A DNA stretch of 60,889 nucleotides from Shewanella abyssi (GCF_023284025.1 NZ_JAKIKR010000027.1:1-60889); one strand, 5' to 3'; shown: positions 42,143 to 51,614, counted from the stretch's first letter. Notes: generated by a model not told the origin, from the sequence alone. Numbers and translations: made by a program.

Positions 42143-42571
42143 TGTGATCCATTTATGCTACCAACTGCACTAAGTAAGTCGTCAATTTCCAGAGAATTAA
42201 CAGAAGCTTAATGAAAATGGTAATGAGCCAAACTTTTCTAAGTCGACGGATCGGCTGCGAAATAGGCTTTAATTGTTAATAATCGCAGGAGGGTAATGGT
42301 GTCAGCGCATTCAAGCAACTAGCAAAACTAACAGTTTTGTCGGTTTTGATCCTGTGGGGCTTTCATGCCATGAGAGAGTCACTGCAGTAGTTCATTATTT
42401 GTGGCCGTAAAACAGGCCAAAATCAACTCATTAAATTGATTTTAGTTTACCTCTGTTCGAGACCACAAAAGGCATTTGCAGGTTAAAGATAGAGCAAGAA
42501 AAGGCTTTCTTTTTTGGTGTTATCTGGTAGATTTGAAACAACCGTTTTAATCTACCGTTTAAGAGTCGACT
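42143..42571 (+). other. Divergent intergenic region with a possible broken small ORF
   Basis: About 430 bases. GGAGGG at 42288-42293 is followed by ATG at 42296, but this frame ends after eight codons. The overlapping frame 42298-42390 reads a plausible membrane peptide (LAKLTVLSVLILWGF) with no start of its own. A fatty-acid-type operator lies at 42526-42556. Confidence 0.4.
42526..42556 (+). promoter_or_regulatory. PsrA-like operator upstream of acyl-CoA dehydrogenase
   Basis: GAAAC-AACC-GTTTT (42535-42548) fits the AAAC-N4-GTTT palindrome of PsrA, the fatty-acid-responsive repressor of Pseudomonas and Shewanella. It is nested in a second inverted repeat GGTAGATT/AATCTACC (42526-42533, 42549-42556). 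It lies 16 bases before the start of the acyl-CoA dehydrogenase gene, so bound protein would block the promoter or the ribosome site. Confidence 0.5.
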
Positions 42572-44332
42572 ATGAATCCCTATAATGCCCCATTAGCCGA
42601 GATGCGTTTTCTGTTAGAAAAAGTATTCAATGCCCCTGAAACTTGGGCTGCTATGCCTGCAATGGCAGAATCCGTTGATATGGATACCGCCGCAGCGATT
42701 TTAGATGAAGCAGACAAAATTAGTCGAGAACTCATCCATCCTATTAACCGCAGTGGTGATGAGCAAGGTGTTCGTCATGAAGGTGATAAGGTGATCACAC
42801 CTGATGGTTATAAAGCGGTATATGACCAGTATGCCGAAGGCGGTTGGGTAGGCTTATGTGGCGATCCTGAGCTTGGCGGCATGGGTATGCCTAAAATGCT
42901 AGGCGTACTGGTTGATGAAATGGCTTATAGCGCGTGTAATGCATTTACCCTTTATGGTTCATTAACCGCAGGCGCCGCGCTGGCGATACATGCTCATGGT
43001 ACTGACGCGATCAAAGAGCAGTATTTGCCGATGATGTATAGCGGAGAGTGGGCAGGGGCGATGGATATGACAGAGCCTCAAGCCGGTTCAGATCTGCGTA
43101 ACATTCGCACCAAAGCCGTGCCAAAGGATGATGGTAGTTACACTATTACGGGTAGCAAAATATTCATTACCGGTGGTGACCACGATCTCACCGAGAATGT
43201 TATCCATTTAGTATTAGCTAAGCTGCCAAACACCAGTGGTATTTCACTGTTCTTGGTGCCTAAAGTAAAGGTTAATGCAGATAATAGCCTTGGTGATGCT
43301 AATGGCGTTACCGTCGGTTCTATAGAACATAAAATGGGTCTCAAAGGTTCAGCCACTTGTGTGATGAACTTTGATGATGCAGAAGGCTATCTCATTGGTA
43401 AGCCAAATCGTGGTTTGATCTGTATGTTTACCATGATGAATTACGAGCGGTTAGCGATTGGTATCCAGGGATTAGGGACATCACAAGCGGCATATCAAAT
43501 GGCCGCAGACTATGCCAAAGAGCGTGTGCAGGGTGTTGCCGCCGGCGGCTCACCTACAGGCGCAATGAGCGATCCTATCCTAGTGCATGGCGACGTGAGA
43601 CGAATGCTACTCACAGTGCGCACGTTAACCGAAGCAGGTCGAGCGTTATCAGTTTACACCGGCCAGCAGTTGGATTTAGCAAAGTATGCTGATAATGCGG
43701 AAGCAAAAGCAAAAGCCAGCCGCTATGTCGGCTTACTCACCCCGGTGTCCAAAGCATTCTTAAGTGACCGTGGTTTAGATGCAGCGATTATGGCCCAGCA
43801 AGTATTCGGTGGTCATGGTTATATTCGTGAAACAGGCATCGAGCAATTAGTACGCGATACTCGTATAGCACAGATTTACGAAGGCACTAACGGCATTCAA
43901 GCGATCGATTTCTTAGGCCGCAAAGTCACTGGCGATAATCTTAACGCCTTAACTGAATTTGTCGCTGAGCATACGGCCAATATTAATCAGTTTGAGCATG
44001 TATCGAGCGCTGATAAAGCGACAGTGTTAGGATTATTTGAAAAGCTGTTAGTCATTGGACGTGAAGTGAATGAACATAAGCTTTCCCAGCCAGCGTTAAT
44101 CAATGCTTGCGCAGTCGATTACCTGGATGCGTTTGGCTATAGCCTATATGGTTATTTCTGGTTAGCGATGTCAAATGCCGCCAATGACCATGAAGACACT
44201 AATTTTAAGGTACAAAAACAGCATTTAAGTCGTTTCTATTTCGATAAACTGTTAGCAAAAGCTGATTATCATTTGTCGCAAGTTGCAGCGGGTGATGCTT
44301 CCATAATGGATATTGATGAATCGCTTTTCTAA
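42572..44332 (+). CDS. Acyl-CoA dehydrogenase with C-terminal extension
   Basis: A 586-residue FAD enzyme of beta-oxidation, of the group with an extra C-terminal domain that includes FadE-like and DmdC (methylmercaptopropionyl-CoA) proteins. Visible are MTEPQAGSDL, ITGSKIFITGG (FAD contacts), and IAQIYEGTNGIQAID with the catalytic glutamate. Which acyl-CoA it uses cannot be told from sequence. The upstream PsrA-like site supports fatty-acid control. Confidence 0.92.
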   Translation: MNPYNAPLAEMRFLLEKVFNAPETWAAMPAMAESVDMDTAAAILDEADKISRELIHPINRSGDEQGVRHEGDKVITPDGYKAVYDQYAEGGWVGLCGDPELGGMGMPKMLGVLVDEMAYSACNAFTLYGSLTAGAALAIHAHGTDAIKEQYLPMMYSGEWAGAMDMTEPQAGSDLRNIRTKAVPKDDGSYTITGSKIFITGGDHDLTENVIHLVLAKLPNTSGISLFLVPKVKVNADNSLGDANGVTVGSIEHKMGLKGSATCVMNFDDAEGYLIGKPNRGLICMFTMMNYERLAIGIQGLGTSQAAYQMAADYAKERVQGVAAGGSPTGAMSDPILVHGDVRRMLLTVRTLTEAGRALSVYTGQQLDLAKYADNAEAKAKASRYVGLLTPVSKAFLSDRGLDAAIMAQQVFGGHGYIRETGIEQLVRDTRIAQIYEGTNGIQAIDFLGRKVTGDNLNALTEFVAEHTANINQFEHVSSADKATVLGLFEKLLVIGREVNEHKLSQPALINACAVDYLDAFGYSLYGYFWLAMSNAANDHEDTNFKVQKQHLSRFYFDKLLAKADYHLSQVAAGDASIMDIDESLF

Positions 44333-44395
44333 CTAAAAGTTAACAGCGACTAAAAGGCGGGTTAAGTGTACTTAATCCACCTTTTATCGTTTTAT

Positions 44396-45802
44396 TTACG
44401 GGTGATCAACGTTATTTAGAAGCTGTTTTAGGATGGCCACATCATAGGACTGAACGTTTGTATCATCGGCTGTAGGGCTGACCCCGTTTTGCAAAATAAC
44501 CACAATAGACGTTAACCCATCTTCTTGTTTTATAAACCCAGCAATATTTGCCACGCCCAGCATTGACCCCGTTTTAGCGACTATTCGATCTTTAAGTGGC
44601 TCTTGTGCGTAGCCATGTCGATATTTAAGCGTGCCTGTTTTTCCAGCTATTGGCAGAGCCTCAATGATGTATCTATAGTGCGGTTCCTGCTCAATTAGCC
44701 CTAAAACCTGAGCCAACTGGTTTGCGCTGAGCAAGTTATAGCGCGATAATCCCGAACCATCGACAATATTTGCAGAGCTCAGTTCTACACCTTGCTGACT
44801 TAATATCTGCGTCATTGCTGCACTCCCATTGGCAAAAGTGCCAGCGGAGCCAAATAGATGTTGCCCCATGCGCTTGAGCAGGCTGTCAGCGATTAAATTG
44901 TCAGACTTTAACAACATGGTAGCGACTAACGTTGTTAGGGGGGCAGATTGATGCTGAGCGACTAACAGAGCATTGCTAGGACGTTGCTGAGCTAAGGAGA
45001 TACTGCCATTGATGCTAATGCCATTGTATTTAATGATTTGAGTCAGTTTATCTTTTGCATAAAGGCTAGGGTCTGTGATTGCAACAGATAGCGTCAATGC
45101 TTTATTTCCTGCGTAGCAACCCATGAGTCGATAGCGATTTTTTTCAAACCTAGCGAGGGTTAAGTTGCATATAGCACGCTCAGCGCTTTTATCAAATATG
45201 GCTTGGCTTTCAATTGTCACAGGCTCATTACCTAATAACTCTACGACACCGGCATCGTCAGCTAGTTTGGGCAGAAACCGCGCTTGAATGCAGTTTTTAT
45301 TCAGTATATAACTTGAAACGGGGGCGGCATAACAGATCCCTAAATCGTCCCATACTCGACCTGGAGCATGTTGGATTTCGTCTTGTTCGCCAACCAGATA
45401 TACGTTACCAGTGATATTCTTCAAACCTTGCTCTTTCAGTTGCTGCAATAACGTCTGAATATCGCCAGTTGTAAGAGTGGGATCACCGCTAAAGGTAATA
45501 TAGATATCGCCTTTAATTTGCCCCTGATGGATGCTGTTATCTGCATAAATATTTGTTTGGTAACGAAAGTGCTTACCAAGAACCTTAGTTACCGAAACAG
45601 CGGTAAGCAGTTTCATGGTACTTGCGGGTATGAATAATTTATCCGCGTTTTGGCTATGTGTTACGCCACCAGTATTTGTCGCGATAACTTTAAATGTTGT
45701 CAGCGCGGTGCTTGGTGGGACTATAAGGCTTTGCTCTGCGGTAACCCCCGTGTAGGGTATTGCCATTATGAGTGCAGTAGAAACGAGATGGCGAAGTGTC
45801 AA
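44396..45802 (-). CDS. dacB: D-Ala-D-Ala carboxypeptidase/endopeptidase, PBP4
   Basis: A periplasmic class C penicillin-binding protein that trims and cleaves peptidoglycan cross-links. From 45802 it is 468 residues with a signal peptide (to about VTA, residue 22). Motifs are S61-T-M-K64, a later SDN in LLKSDNLIAD, and KTG in VAKTGSML. I chose a TTG start at 45802 because AAAGGAC lies seven bases before it; a TTG at 45826 is possible. A small membrane-protein gene lies just upstream in the same direction. Confidence 0.9.
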   Translation of the reverse strand: MTLRHLVSTALIMAIPYTGVTAEQSLIVPPSTALTTFKVIATNTGGVTHSQNADKLFIPASTMKLLTAVSVTKVLGKHFRYQTNIYADNSIHQGQIKGDIYITFSGDPTLTTGDIQTLLQQLKEQGLKNITGNVYLVGEQDEIQHAPGRVWDDLGICYAAPVSSYILNKNCIQARFLPKLADDAGVVELLGNEPVTIESQAIFDKSAERAICNLTLARFEKNRYRLMGCYAGNKALTLSVAITDPSLYAKDKLTQIIKYNGISINGSISLAQQRPSNALLVAQHQSAPLTTLVATMLLKSDNLIADSLLKRMGQHLFGSAGTFANGSAAMTQILSQQGVELSSANIVDGSGLSRYNLLSANQLAQVLGLIEQEPHYRYIIEALPIAGKTGTLKYRHGYAQEPLKDRIVAKTGSMLGVANIAGFIKQEDGLTSIVVILQNGVSPTADDTNVQSYDVAILKQLLNNVDHP

Positions 45803-45832
45803 TGTACTGTCCTTTATGAGAAACAAAGCGAA

Positions 45833-46009
45833 TTACTCAGGTTTGTCGCCGTCATCTTTTTCCATTAAACGATACAACTTGAGTGTGACAAACAACACCA
45901 ATCCAAAAAATAGCGGTAACATCAGCAAACCTAATTGGGACTTAAAGTGAAAGATAGCCCATGCGCCTAACAGCACCGCTAACAGGGTCAATAGTGATTT
46001 AAAGTTCAT
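45833..46009 (-). CDS. Small two-TM membrane protein upstream of dacB
   Basis: A 58-residue frame from ATG at 46009 to TAA at 45833 begins MNFKSLLTLLAVLLGAWAIF and has two hydrophobic segments (5-20 and 27-42) and a charged tail EKDDGDKPE. GAGACCAG precedes the start. It ends 30 bases before dacB, in the same direction, so they probably share a transcript. No family is recognised; its reality rests on the start signal, membrane pattern and placement. Confidence 0.65.
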   Translation of the reverse strand: MNFKSLLTLLAVLLGAWAIFHFKSQLGLLMLPLFFGLVLFVTLKLYRLMEKDDGDKPE

Positions 46010-46271
46010 TCTGGTCTCAACCGCAATAAAAACGACTGTTCATGATAGCAAACAGCGCCGTACTAAGCTGTGAACATTGTGTAAAATACCGTTTATTCGA
46101 TGAATAAAAACACAGCGACAACATTGATAATTAGACATCTTTTGTCTAATTATTTACCAAATAGTGATACTTGGTACTGTTTTATGCACACAACCGGGCT
46201 AAACAGTAGAAATGACTTGCCGAAAGCGTGTTAAATCGGTAATTTCTATGGCCTTATCCAGGAGGATCTTG

Positions 46272-46604
46272 ATGCCACATATCAAACTATATGGAATACC
46301 CGAGCGTGTTGTCGCTGAGTTGAGCATTGAACTTGTCGATACTCTCGCAGATATTTGTCAGGCAAATGCAGAGGCTTTTGTTTTTGACTGTATTAGTAGT
46401 AAGACATTTAGGCGAGGTAGTAACGTCAATGACGTTGCTCAAGTCGAGGTATTATGGTTTGCCAAAGATCCCGAAACACACCATCGTGCAGAAAAGGCCA
46501 TCCGTGAAGCGTTATTTAATGCTTATCCGGAAATTGAACATATCATTGTTATGTTTAGAGAGTTAGTGCCAAGCGCATATTATAAAGATGGTAAGCATTA
46601 TTAA
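46272..46604 (+). CDS. DUF1904 family protein
   Basis: A 110-residue cytoplasmic protein starting MPHIKLYGIPERVV, typical of the tautomerase-like DUF1904 family; the N-terminal Pro after Met recalls the catalytic proline of tautomerases, though no activity is established. A strong AGGAGG lies seven bases before the ATG at 46272, so the longer frame from 46212 was rejected. It ends ten bases before the pssA start and is probably co-transcribed with it. Confidence 0.8.
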   Translation: MPHIKLYGIPERVVAELSIELVDTLADICQANAEAFVFDCISSKTFRRGSNVNDVAQVEVLWFAKDPETHHRAEKAIREALFNAYPEIEHIIVMFRELVPSAYYKDGKHY

Positions 46605-46614
46605 GGAGAGAGCC

Positions 46615-47928
46615 TTGCTGAGTAAGTTAGGTGGTATAGCGCTACAACCTGAGTCGCTGCAATGGTTACTAACCCCTAAAGCGCTTAAAACTGAACTGCT
46701 AAAGCGTATCGAAAACGCCACACATTCCGTTTATATCGCCGCACTCTATCTTGAAGATGATGAAGCGGGTAGGGAAGTACTGGCAGCTTTGATGGCTGCG
46801 AAACAAGGTAACCCTGAACTCGATGTTAAAGTGCTGGTGGATTTCCATCGCGCCAGACGTGGACTTATCGGTCATAAAGGCGATAGTGGCAATTACTTCA
46901 TGTACCGTAAGGTTAATGAGGCTGCCGAGCACCCGATTGACATTCTTGGGGTACCGGTCAAATCTCGTGAGTTTATGGGCGTACTGCATTTAAAAGGATT
47001 TATTGTCGACGACGCAGTTATATTTAGCGGCGCGAGTTTAAACAATATTTATCTTCATGAAGCGGAAAAATATCGCTTCGATCGCTACCATATTCTTGAG
47101 TCCGGTGAACTTGCTCGCAGTATGCGAGAGATGATCCAGACCTACTTGGTTAACGACGTGGCAGTGAGTTCATTGACGCAGCCAAAAGAGCAAGAACTGC
47201 TGCCATCTAAAGCAGAAGTCAGCAGTTTAAAACACCGCTTGTCTAAAGCTGAATATAAATTTAATTCCACCCAAATCGGTAACCGCGTTACGCCTATCGT
47301 TGGGCTTGGTCGTAAAAAGAATCAACTGAATAAAGTGATAGTGGCAATGGTAGACGAGTCGGAAGATGCACTCTTCATCTGTACTCCTTACTTTAATCCA
47401 CCGTATATTTTAGTCAGAGCACTTACAAAACACCTGCGTCAAGGTAAGCGAATCGATATTGTTGTTGGAGATAAAACCTCTAATGATTTTTATATTCCAC
47501 CAGAGGAGGAGTTTTCAACCATTGGTGCATTGCCTTATATGTATGAGCAGTCCCTAAGAAAATTCGCCAAGCGCCAGCAATGGGCCATTGACAACGGCCA
47601 ACTAAACATTCATTTGTGGAAAGATGGCCGCAATAGTTACCATTTGAAAGGCATAAGTGCTGATGGTAAACGCCACCTCATTACGGGCAGTAATTTAAAT
47701 CCAAGAGCCTGGGCATTGGATTTAGAGAATGGCTTATTGATCCAAGATGACAATGAGTGCTGGAAACAACAGTTCGAGGAAGAACAAACACATATTCTTC
47801 AACATACTAAAAGGCTGTACCATTACTCTCAAATTGAAACTCTGCATAATTATCCGGCTCCAGTTCGGAAGATAATGAAGCGTATTAAACGCTTAAAGGC
47901 AGACTTTCTGTTGAGACGTATACTGTAA
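46615..47928 (+). CDS. pssA: Phosphatidylserine synthase, PLD type
   Basis: It makes phosphatidylserine from CDP-diacylglycerol and serine, the first committed step to phosphatidylethanolamine. The 437-residue protein has two HKD half-sites: H125-x-K127-x4-D132 (LHLKGFIVDDAV) and YHLKGISADGK in the second half. A TTG start at 46615 follows AAGGAG and gives MLSKL, matching MLSKF of E. coli PssA; an in-frame ATG at 46588 lies inside the upstream gene. The ending RRIL also matches. Confidence 0.95.
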   Translation: MLSKLGGIALQPESLQWLLTPKALKTELLKRIENATHSVYIAALYLEDDEAGREVLAALMAAKQGNPELDVKVLVDFHRARRGLIGHKGDSGNYFMYRKVNEAAEHPIDILGVPVKSREFMGVLHLKGFIVDDAVIFSGASLNNIYLHEAEKYRFDRYHILESGELARSMREMIQTYLVNDVAVSSLTQPKEQELLPSKAEVSSLKHRLSKAEYKFNSTQIGNRVTPIVGLGRKKNQLNKVIVAMVDESEDALFICTPYFNPPYILVRALTKHLRQGKRIDIVVGDKTSNDFYIPPEEEFSTIGALPYMYEQSLRKFAKRQQWAIDNGQLNIHLWKDGRNSYHLKGISADGKRHLITGSNLNPRAWALDLENGLLIQDDNECWKQQFEEEQTHILQHTKRLYHYSQIETLHNYPAPVRKIMKRIKRLKADFLLRRIL

Positions 47929-47950
47929 ACGTACCGAATGGATATCGAAT

Positions 47951-47980
47951 AGAAGCCTGCTAATGAGTAGGCTTTTTTTT
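47951..47980 (+). terminator. Terminator of pssA
   Basis: A short AGCCTGCT/AGTAGGCT stem with a four-base loop is followed by eight T residues. Confidence 0.88.
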
Positions 47981-48018
47981 GTGAAGCTTTAAATAAAAAT
48001 GTATAGGTCTTTACTCAA

Positions 48019-48762
48019 ATGAATTTGCCCAAGCACGCGGTTCACCGCTTGTACGAATATCGCAAAGCGATCTCTTCTAGACCCTTTACCGCCAGAGGAA
48101 AAAACGTTATTCGTTGTCAGTCCTGCTTGTTGGCTGAGCAATTTTGTACATGTCGTTTTCGCAAACAAGTGAGTAGCGAACTTGCCTTCATATTGATCAT
48201 GTACGATGACGAAGTGCTCAAACCCAGTAACAGTGGCCGCTTAATCGCCGATATTATTCCCGATACCCATGCCTTTATTTGGTCACGTAATGAACCAAAC
48301 CGGAAAATGCTGTCAATAATCAATGACCCACAATACCAACCCTTTGTTATTTTTCCTTCAGAATATGCCGTTGATGGACAAGCTGTGGTGAATCATGTTG
48401 ATCCATCTAAGCTGCCATTGGGTAAAAAGCCTCTATTTATCGTACTCGATGGAAGTTGGCGTGAAGCGATCAAAATGTTTCGTAAAAGTGAGTATTTACA
48501 TAGCTTGCCGCTATTTTCATTCTCACCAGAATCAACAGCATCTTATGCATTAAGAAAAGGCGCGCGAGAGTTTCAACTGGGGACTGCGGAAGTTGCAGCG
48601 CTGGCGTTATCTGCTGCAGGAGAGCCAGTAAATGGGCAAGTATTAGAAGCTTGGTTTGCACTTTTTGTCGAATCATCACTTCATGGTCGTAGTCGCAATA
48701 ACCCCAATGAACTTGGTCAACTGGATTTGCTTAGAGCAAAATACACCGCACTGCTAACATAA
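48019..48762 (+). CDS. tapT: DTW-domain tRNA-uridine aminocarboxypropyltransferase, TapT-like
   Basis: A 247-residue protein of the DTW family, which transfers the 3-amino-3-carboxypropyl group of S-adenosylmethionine to a tRNA uridine (acp3U47 in E. coli TapT, formerly YfiP). It has the N-terminal zinc cysteines CQSCLLAEQFCTC, and the signature region LDGSWREA. In E. coli, yfiP lies close to pssA with patZ between; here patZ is absent. The symbol is given by family and context; the modified position is inferred. Confidence 0.85.
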   Translation: MNLPKHAVHRLYEYRKAISSRPFTARGKNVIRCQSCLLAEQFCTCRFRKQVSSELAFILIMYDDEVLKPSNSGRLIADIIPDTHAFIWSRNEPNRKMLSIINDPQYQPFVIFPSEYAVDGQAVVNHVDPSKLPLGKKPLFIVLDGSWREAIKMFRKSEYLHSLPLFSFSPESTASYALRKGAREFQLGTAEVAALALSAAGEPVNGQVLEAWFALFVESSLHGRSRNNPNELGQLDLLRAKYTALLT

Positions 48763-48909
48763 GATATTGCCGCTTAAACAGGATGTTATTTAGAAGGGCA
48801 TTATACAACCTTTGATTTGTTGTAAATTAAGTAGATAGAATTAACTAGTTGAATCTAGGTTTATTTGGGTTAAGCTTAGTGATTCATAGCAAAGCCACGA
48901 GGATACAGA

Positions 48910-49125
48910 ATGAGTTTAAGCAAATTAGTGACGAGACTTTTCTATCCAGTATGTGTGTATGCCATAACCATACACCTTGGCTGTTTAAACGCTTTGCCAA
49001 CAGAGAAACCTGTCGCTTTGGCTAAGAGTCGCTATAGTGCGGGACTTGTATGCCAGGATAAAGGCTGGGAGTTTTGTGCCAGTTGGGCAAAGTCTAGACG
49101 CAGTCCTGGTAGTCTTATCGCCTAG
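48910..49125 (+). CDS. Small putative exported protein, unknown
   Basis: A 71-residue frame with GAGGAT seven bases before its ATG. The first 30 residues are moderately hydrophobic (LVTRLFYPVCVYAITIHLGCLNALP) and could be a signal peptide; the rest is short with two cysteines and a basic end. It converges on the response-regulator gene. I recognise no family, and the call rests only on the start signal and open frame. Confidence 0.45.
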   Translation: MSLSKLVTRLFYPVCVYAITIHLGCLNALPTEKPVALAKSRYSAGLVCQDKGWEFCASWAKSRRSPGSLIA

Positions 49126-49194
49126 CTATATCTGTACGCGCTGAGGTTGTTTCCTCGGCGCTAACCACGCGTCGATGCAATGTTGGCTACGTCT

Positions 49195-49794
49195 TTACGC
49201 GATACTTTTACCCATTAAGAATGCCAGTTCTGCGATATTGCTAACTTGCATTTTTTGCATCACTTTTTGTCGATGTAGCTCTAATGTTCTTTGGGCTATG
49301 TTTAGCTCTGCGGCAATCACTTTATTGAGTTTTCCTTCTAACACCTTATCCATCACCTCCAGCTCTCTGGCCGTAAGTGTTGCGAGTTTATTGAGCAACT
49401 CTTGCCGTGTAACCTTACGGTGCATGTTTTGCTCCGTTTGAACGCTCGCTTGCTCGAGTAGTGACGCCAGCTTGTCTCCATCAACGGGTTTCTCAAGAAA
49501 ATCGAGAGCACCTTTTTGAATCGCTTGCACTGCCATGGCGATATTACCATGACCACTTAACATGATAACCGTGATCGGACTATCGGCTTCCGTCATGCGA
49601 TTTAATAGCGCACTGCCATCCATTCCCGGCATTTGTACATCTAATATTGCGATAGCGGGCTGTTGAATATTGATGGATTTAAGAAAGCAGTCTGCTGACA
49701 AAAAAACTTTAGGTTGATAGCCCAACCCTTTTAGCATCCAGCTTAAAGAGTCCAATACAGCCTGATCATCGTCTACGAGATACAAATTATTCAT
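49195..49794 (-). CDS. TtrR/FixJ-type LuxR-family response regulator
   Basis: A 199-residue two-domain regulator. The receiver domain (1-120) has the acidic pocket D8-D9-D10, phospho-acceptor D52, S80 and K102. The C-terminal LuxR-type helix-turn-helix reads LTARELEVMDKVLEGKLNKVIAAELNIAQRTLELHRQKVMQKM. This is the layout of TtrR and ThsR, partners of PhnD-type sensor kinases. It overlaps the kinase gene by eight bases. I infer it binds the palindrome found upstream of the neighbouring genes. Confidence 0.9.
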   Translation of the reverse strand: MNNLYLVDDDQAVLDSLSWMLKGLGYQPKVFLSADCFLKSINIQQPAIAILDVQMPGMDGSALLNRMTEADSPITVIMLSGHGNIAMAVQAIQKGALDFLEKPVDGDKLASLLEQASVQTEQNMHRKVTRQELLNKLATLTARELEVMDKVLEGKLNKVIAAELNIAQRTLELHRQKVMQKMQVSNIAELAFLMGKSIA

Positions 49795-51571
49795 TAAATG
49801 ATCCCTTTGCAGGTAAACGTATCGTTATGGTTAAACCAGATGCACCATTGCTTGGGTATTCATCTGTATTATTGTTTGCCTTGATCTCACCATCGTGCTC
49901 TTCGATGATGCGTTTACAGATTATCATGCCAAGTCCTAATCCATTTTCTTTAGATGTTTCAAATGGAAAGAACAAGCGTTCCAAAGCTCTCTCACTTAGA
50001 CCTGTACCATTATCTGTAAAGCTAACGAGTGCATACTGCTCTTGCTTACTCAGTGATATAGTTAGTTTAGGGGACTTTACGGTGTCGGTTGCATCGAGTG
50101 CGTTACGGATAATATTGACAAAAACTTGTTGTAAAAGACTAGGGTCAGCATTTACGTTAACTTGTTCAGAGTTGAACGTGGGCGTCATCTGCATGCGAGT
50201 AAACTCTGCTCCCATTAAGCACAGTGTATCCTCTAAGATCTGGTTTAAGCTGCAGTGGCTCATAACACTAGGCTGCTGGCAAAAATGTCGAAACCGCTTA
50301 ATCGTTGATTGCGCTCTGTCGACCTGCAGTATCGCTTTTGACATAGCGTCTTTCAGATCCGCCTGCTCCTCAGATAAACGATAAATACAGCCTTGAGTTA
50401 AGTAACGGATCCCCGCTAATGGCTGATTCAATTCATGGGCTATCCCCGAGGCCATCTCTCCGGTTAATAATACCCGCTGAGCTTTGTAAAATTGTTTTGT
50501 TTGCTCTAATAAGGCTTGTTGAGTTTGAGTATGCAGTAGAGTCTCTGCTTTTAGATCCCGAGTACGCAAAACCACTAGCCGTTTTACCCGTAAATGATGG
50601 ATATAACCGAGTAAAAGAATAATGGCCGCGACTATTGCCCAAGGCAGTGCCGTTTTAAAAATTGATGTCCAATTGGTCACAAAAGGCCACTGCTGTAACT
50701 GTTTTAGGAGTTTAAATACCTCGCTATCATTTACCGTTGCAGACCAGGAGTGATAACGTCCTTGAGTCGCTGCCTGATCAGAGGGTTGTATGGATAATAG
50801 TGATTGAATAACCTTAGTTGCTAGGTGGTAGTCTGTTTTCCCTAACTTAGAGAATGAATAGTAGGGATACAGTTTGCTCGAGCTTTGGCAGCGAAAACCG
50901 GGATTATTTTTGGTAAGAACAACATGTAAGCTGCTTGGATCTATACTCGCTGCACGAATAGCATTTTCAAATACACAGGTAGGTAAAATAGCGATATCGG
51001 CTTCGCCGCTCACGACCAATTTAAGTAATTTTTGTTGCGGAAAACCGACAAAGTTGAGCTGTTTAAAATGATTGAAAGGATTTAAGCCATTATGTGCCAT
51101 CTCACCAGCAAAAATGAGAAAGCCGCCAAACGCCTGTTTATCGGTTGATACTGCCGTTAGGTCTTCTAAGTCATCAAAATTGGTTACTGCTTGACTGGAC
51201 CGTGTAATGAGTGCTGAACCAACCGATTGCGTTGGATCATTATTCCCCAAAGGAACGAGCGTCAGTATACTGCTGGTTCCATAATCTTTTTTGTAGCTAA
51301 CTCCGGTTAAGGCATTGGTAATTAAAAAATCTAATTTGCCTTGAGCTACATACCGATCTAGTTGATTCGGCGTTAAGGCTACCAATGTAAAAGGCCTATT
51401 TAAGTCTTGCGCCAATCTATCGATGGTGGGTTGCCAACGCTTCGCCACATAGTCAGGGTGGGCATATGCCAATACCCCAACTCGTACAGGATCAGCGCTA
51501 CTAGCGTAACTACTGCATGAAAGGACGATACTAGCAAAAAGAGAGATTAGGAAAAGTCTGGTTAGCATCAT
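49787..51571 (-). CDS. TtrS/ThsS-like sensor histidine kinase with PhnD-type periplasmic domain
   Basis: A 594-residue membrane kinase. It has a signal peptide (1-25), a PhnD/substrate-binding-like periplasmic domain (27-275) with two cysteines at C199 (LPTC) and C228 (FRC), a transmembrane helix (308-324), a coiled linker, a histidine-kinase domain with phospho-acceptor H379 (GIAHELNQPLAG), N490 in the N box and GTGLS/GLGLGM ATP-lid motifs. TtrS (tetrathionate) and ThsS (thiosulfate) have this layout. No tetrathionate or thiosulfate reductase gene lies in the window, so the ligand is open. Confidence 0.9.
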   Translation of the reverse strand: MMLTRLFLISLFASIVLSCSSYASSADPVRVGVLAYAHPDYVAKRWQPTIDRLAQDLNRPFTLVALTPNQLDRYVAQGKLDFLITNALTGVSYKKDYGTSSILTLVPLGNNDPTQSVGSALITRSSQAVTNFDDLEDLTAVSTDKQAFGGFLIFAGEMAHNGLNPFNHFKQLNFVGFPQQKLLKLVVSGEADIAILPTCVFENAIRAASIDPSSLHVVLTKNNPGFRCQSSSKLYPYYSFSKLGKTDYHLATKVIQSLLSIQPSDQAATQGRYHSWSATVNDSEVFKLLKQLQQWPFVTNWTSIFKTALPWAIVAAIILLLGYIHHLRVKRLVVLRTRDLKAETLLHTQTQQALLEQTKQFYKAQRVLLTGEMASGIAHELNQPLAGIRYLTQGCIYRLSEEQADLKDAMSKAILQVDRAQSTIKRFRHFCQQPSVMSHCSLNQILEDTLCLMGAEFTRMQMTPTFNSEQVNVNADPSLLQQVFVNIIRNALDATDTVKSPKLTISLSKQEQYALVSFTDNGTGLSERALERLFFPFETSKENGLGLGMIICKRIIEEHDGEIKANNNTDEYPSNGASGLTITIRLPAKGSFNE

Positions 51572-51608
51572 TTAGTTCGACAAAAAATTATGTGAGTATT
51601 ATGCCGCT

Positions 51609-51614
51609 ATTATA
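51609..51614 (-). promoter_or_regulatory. -10 element of the sensor-regulator operon
   Basis: A consensus TATAAT on the minus strand 38 bases upstream of the kinase start. The -35 (CAGCGT at 17 bases) is poor, which fits an activated promoter. The shared operator core lies about 75 bases upstream of the expected start of transcription. Confidence 0.5.

Noticed and set aside
49827..50384. 185-codon plus-strand open frame
   Set aside because: Lies entirely antisense to the sensor kinase gene, has no family-like sequence and no start signal. It is a shadow of the opposite strand.
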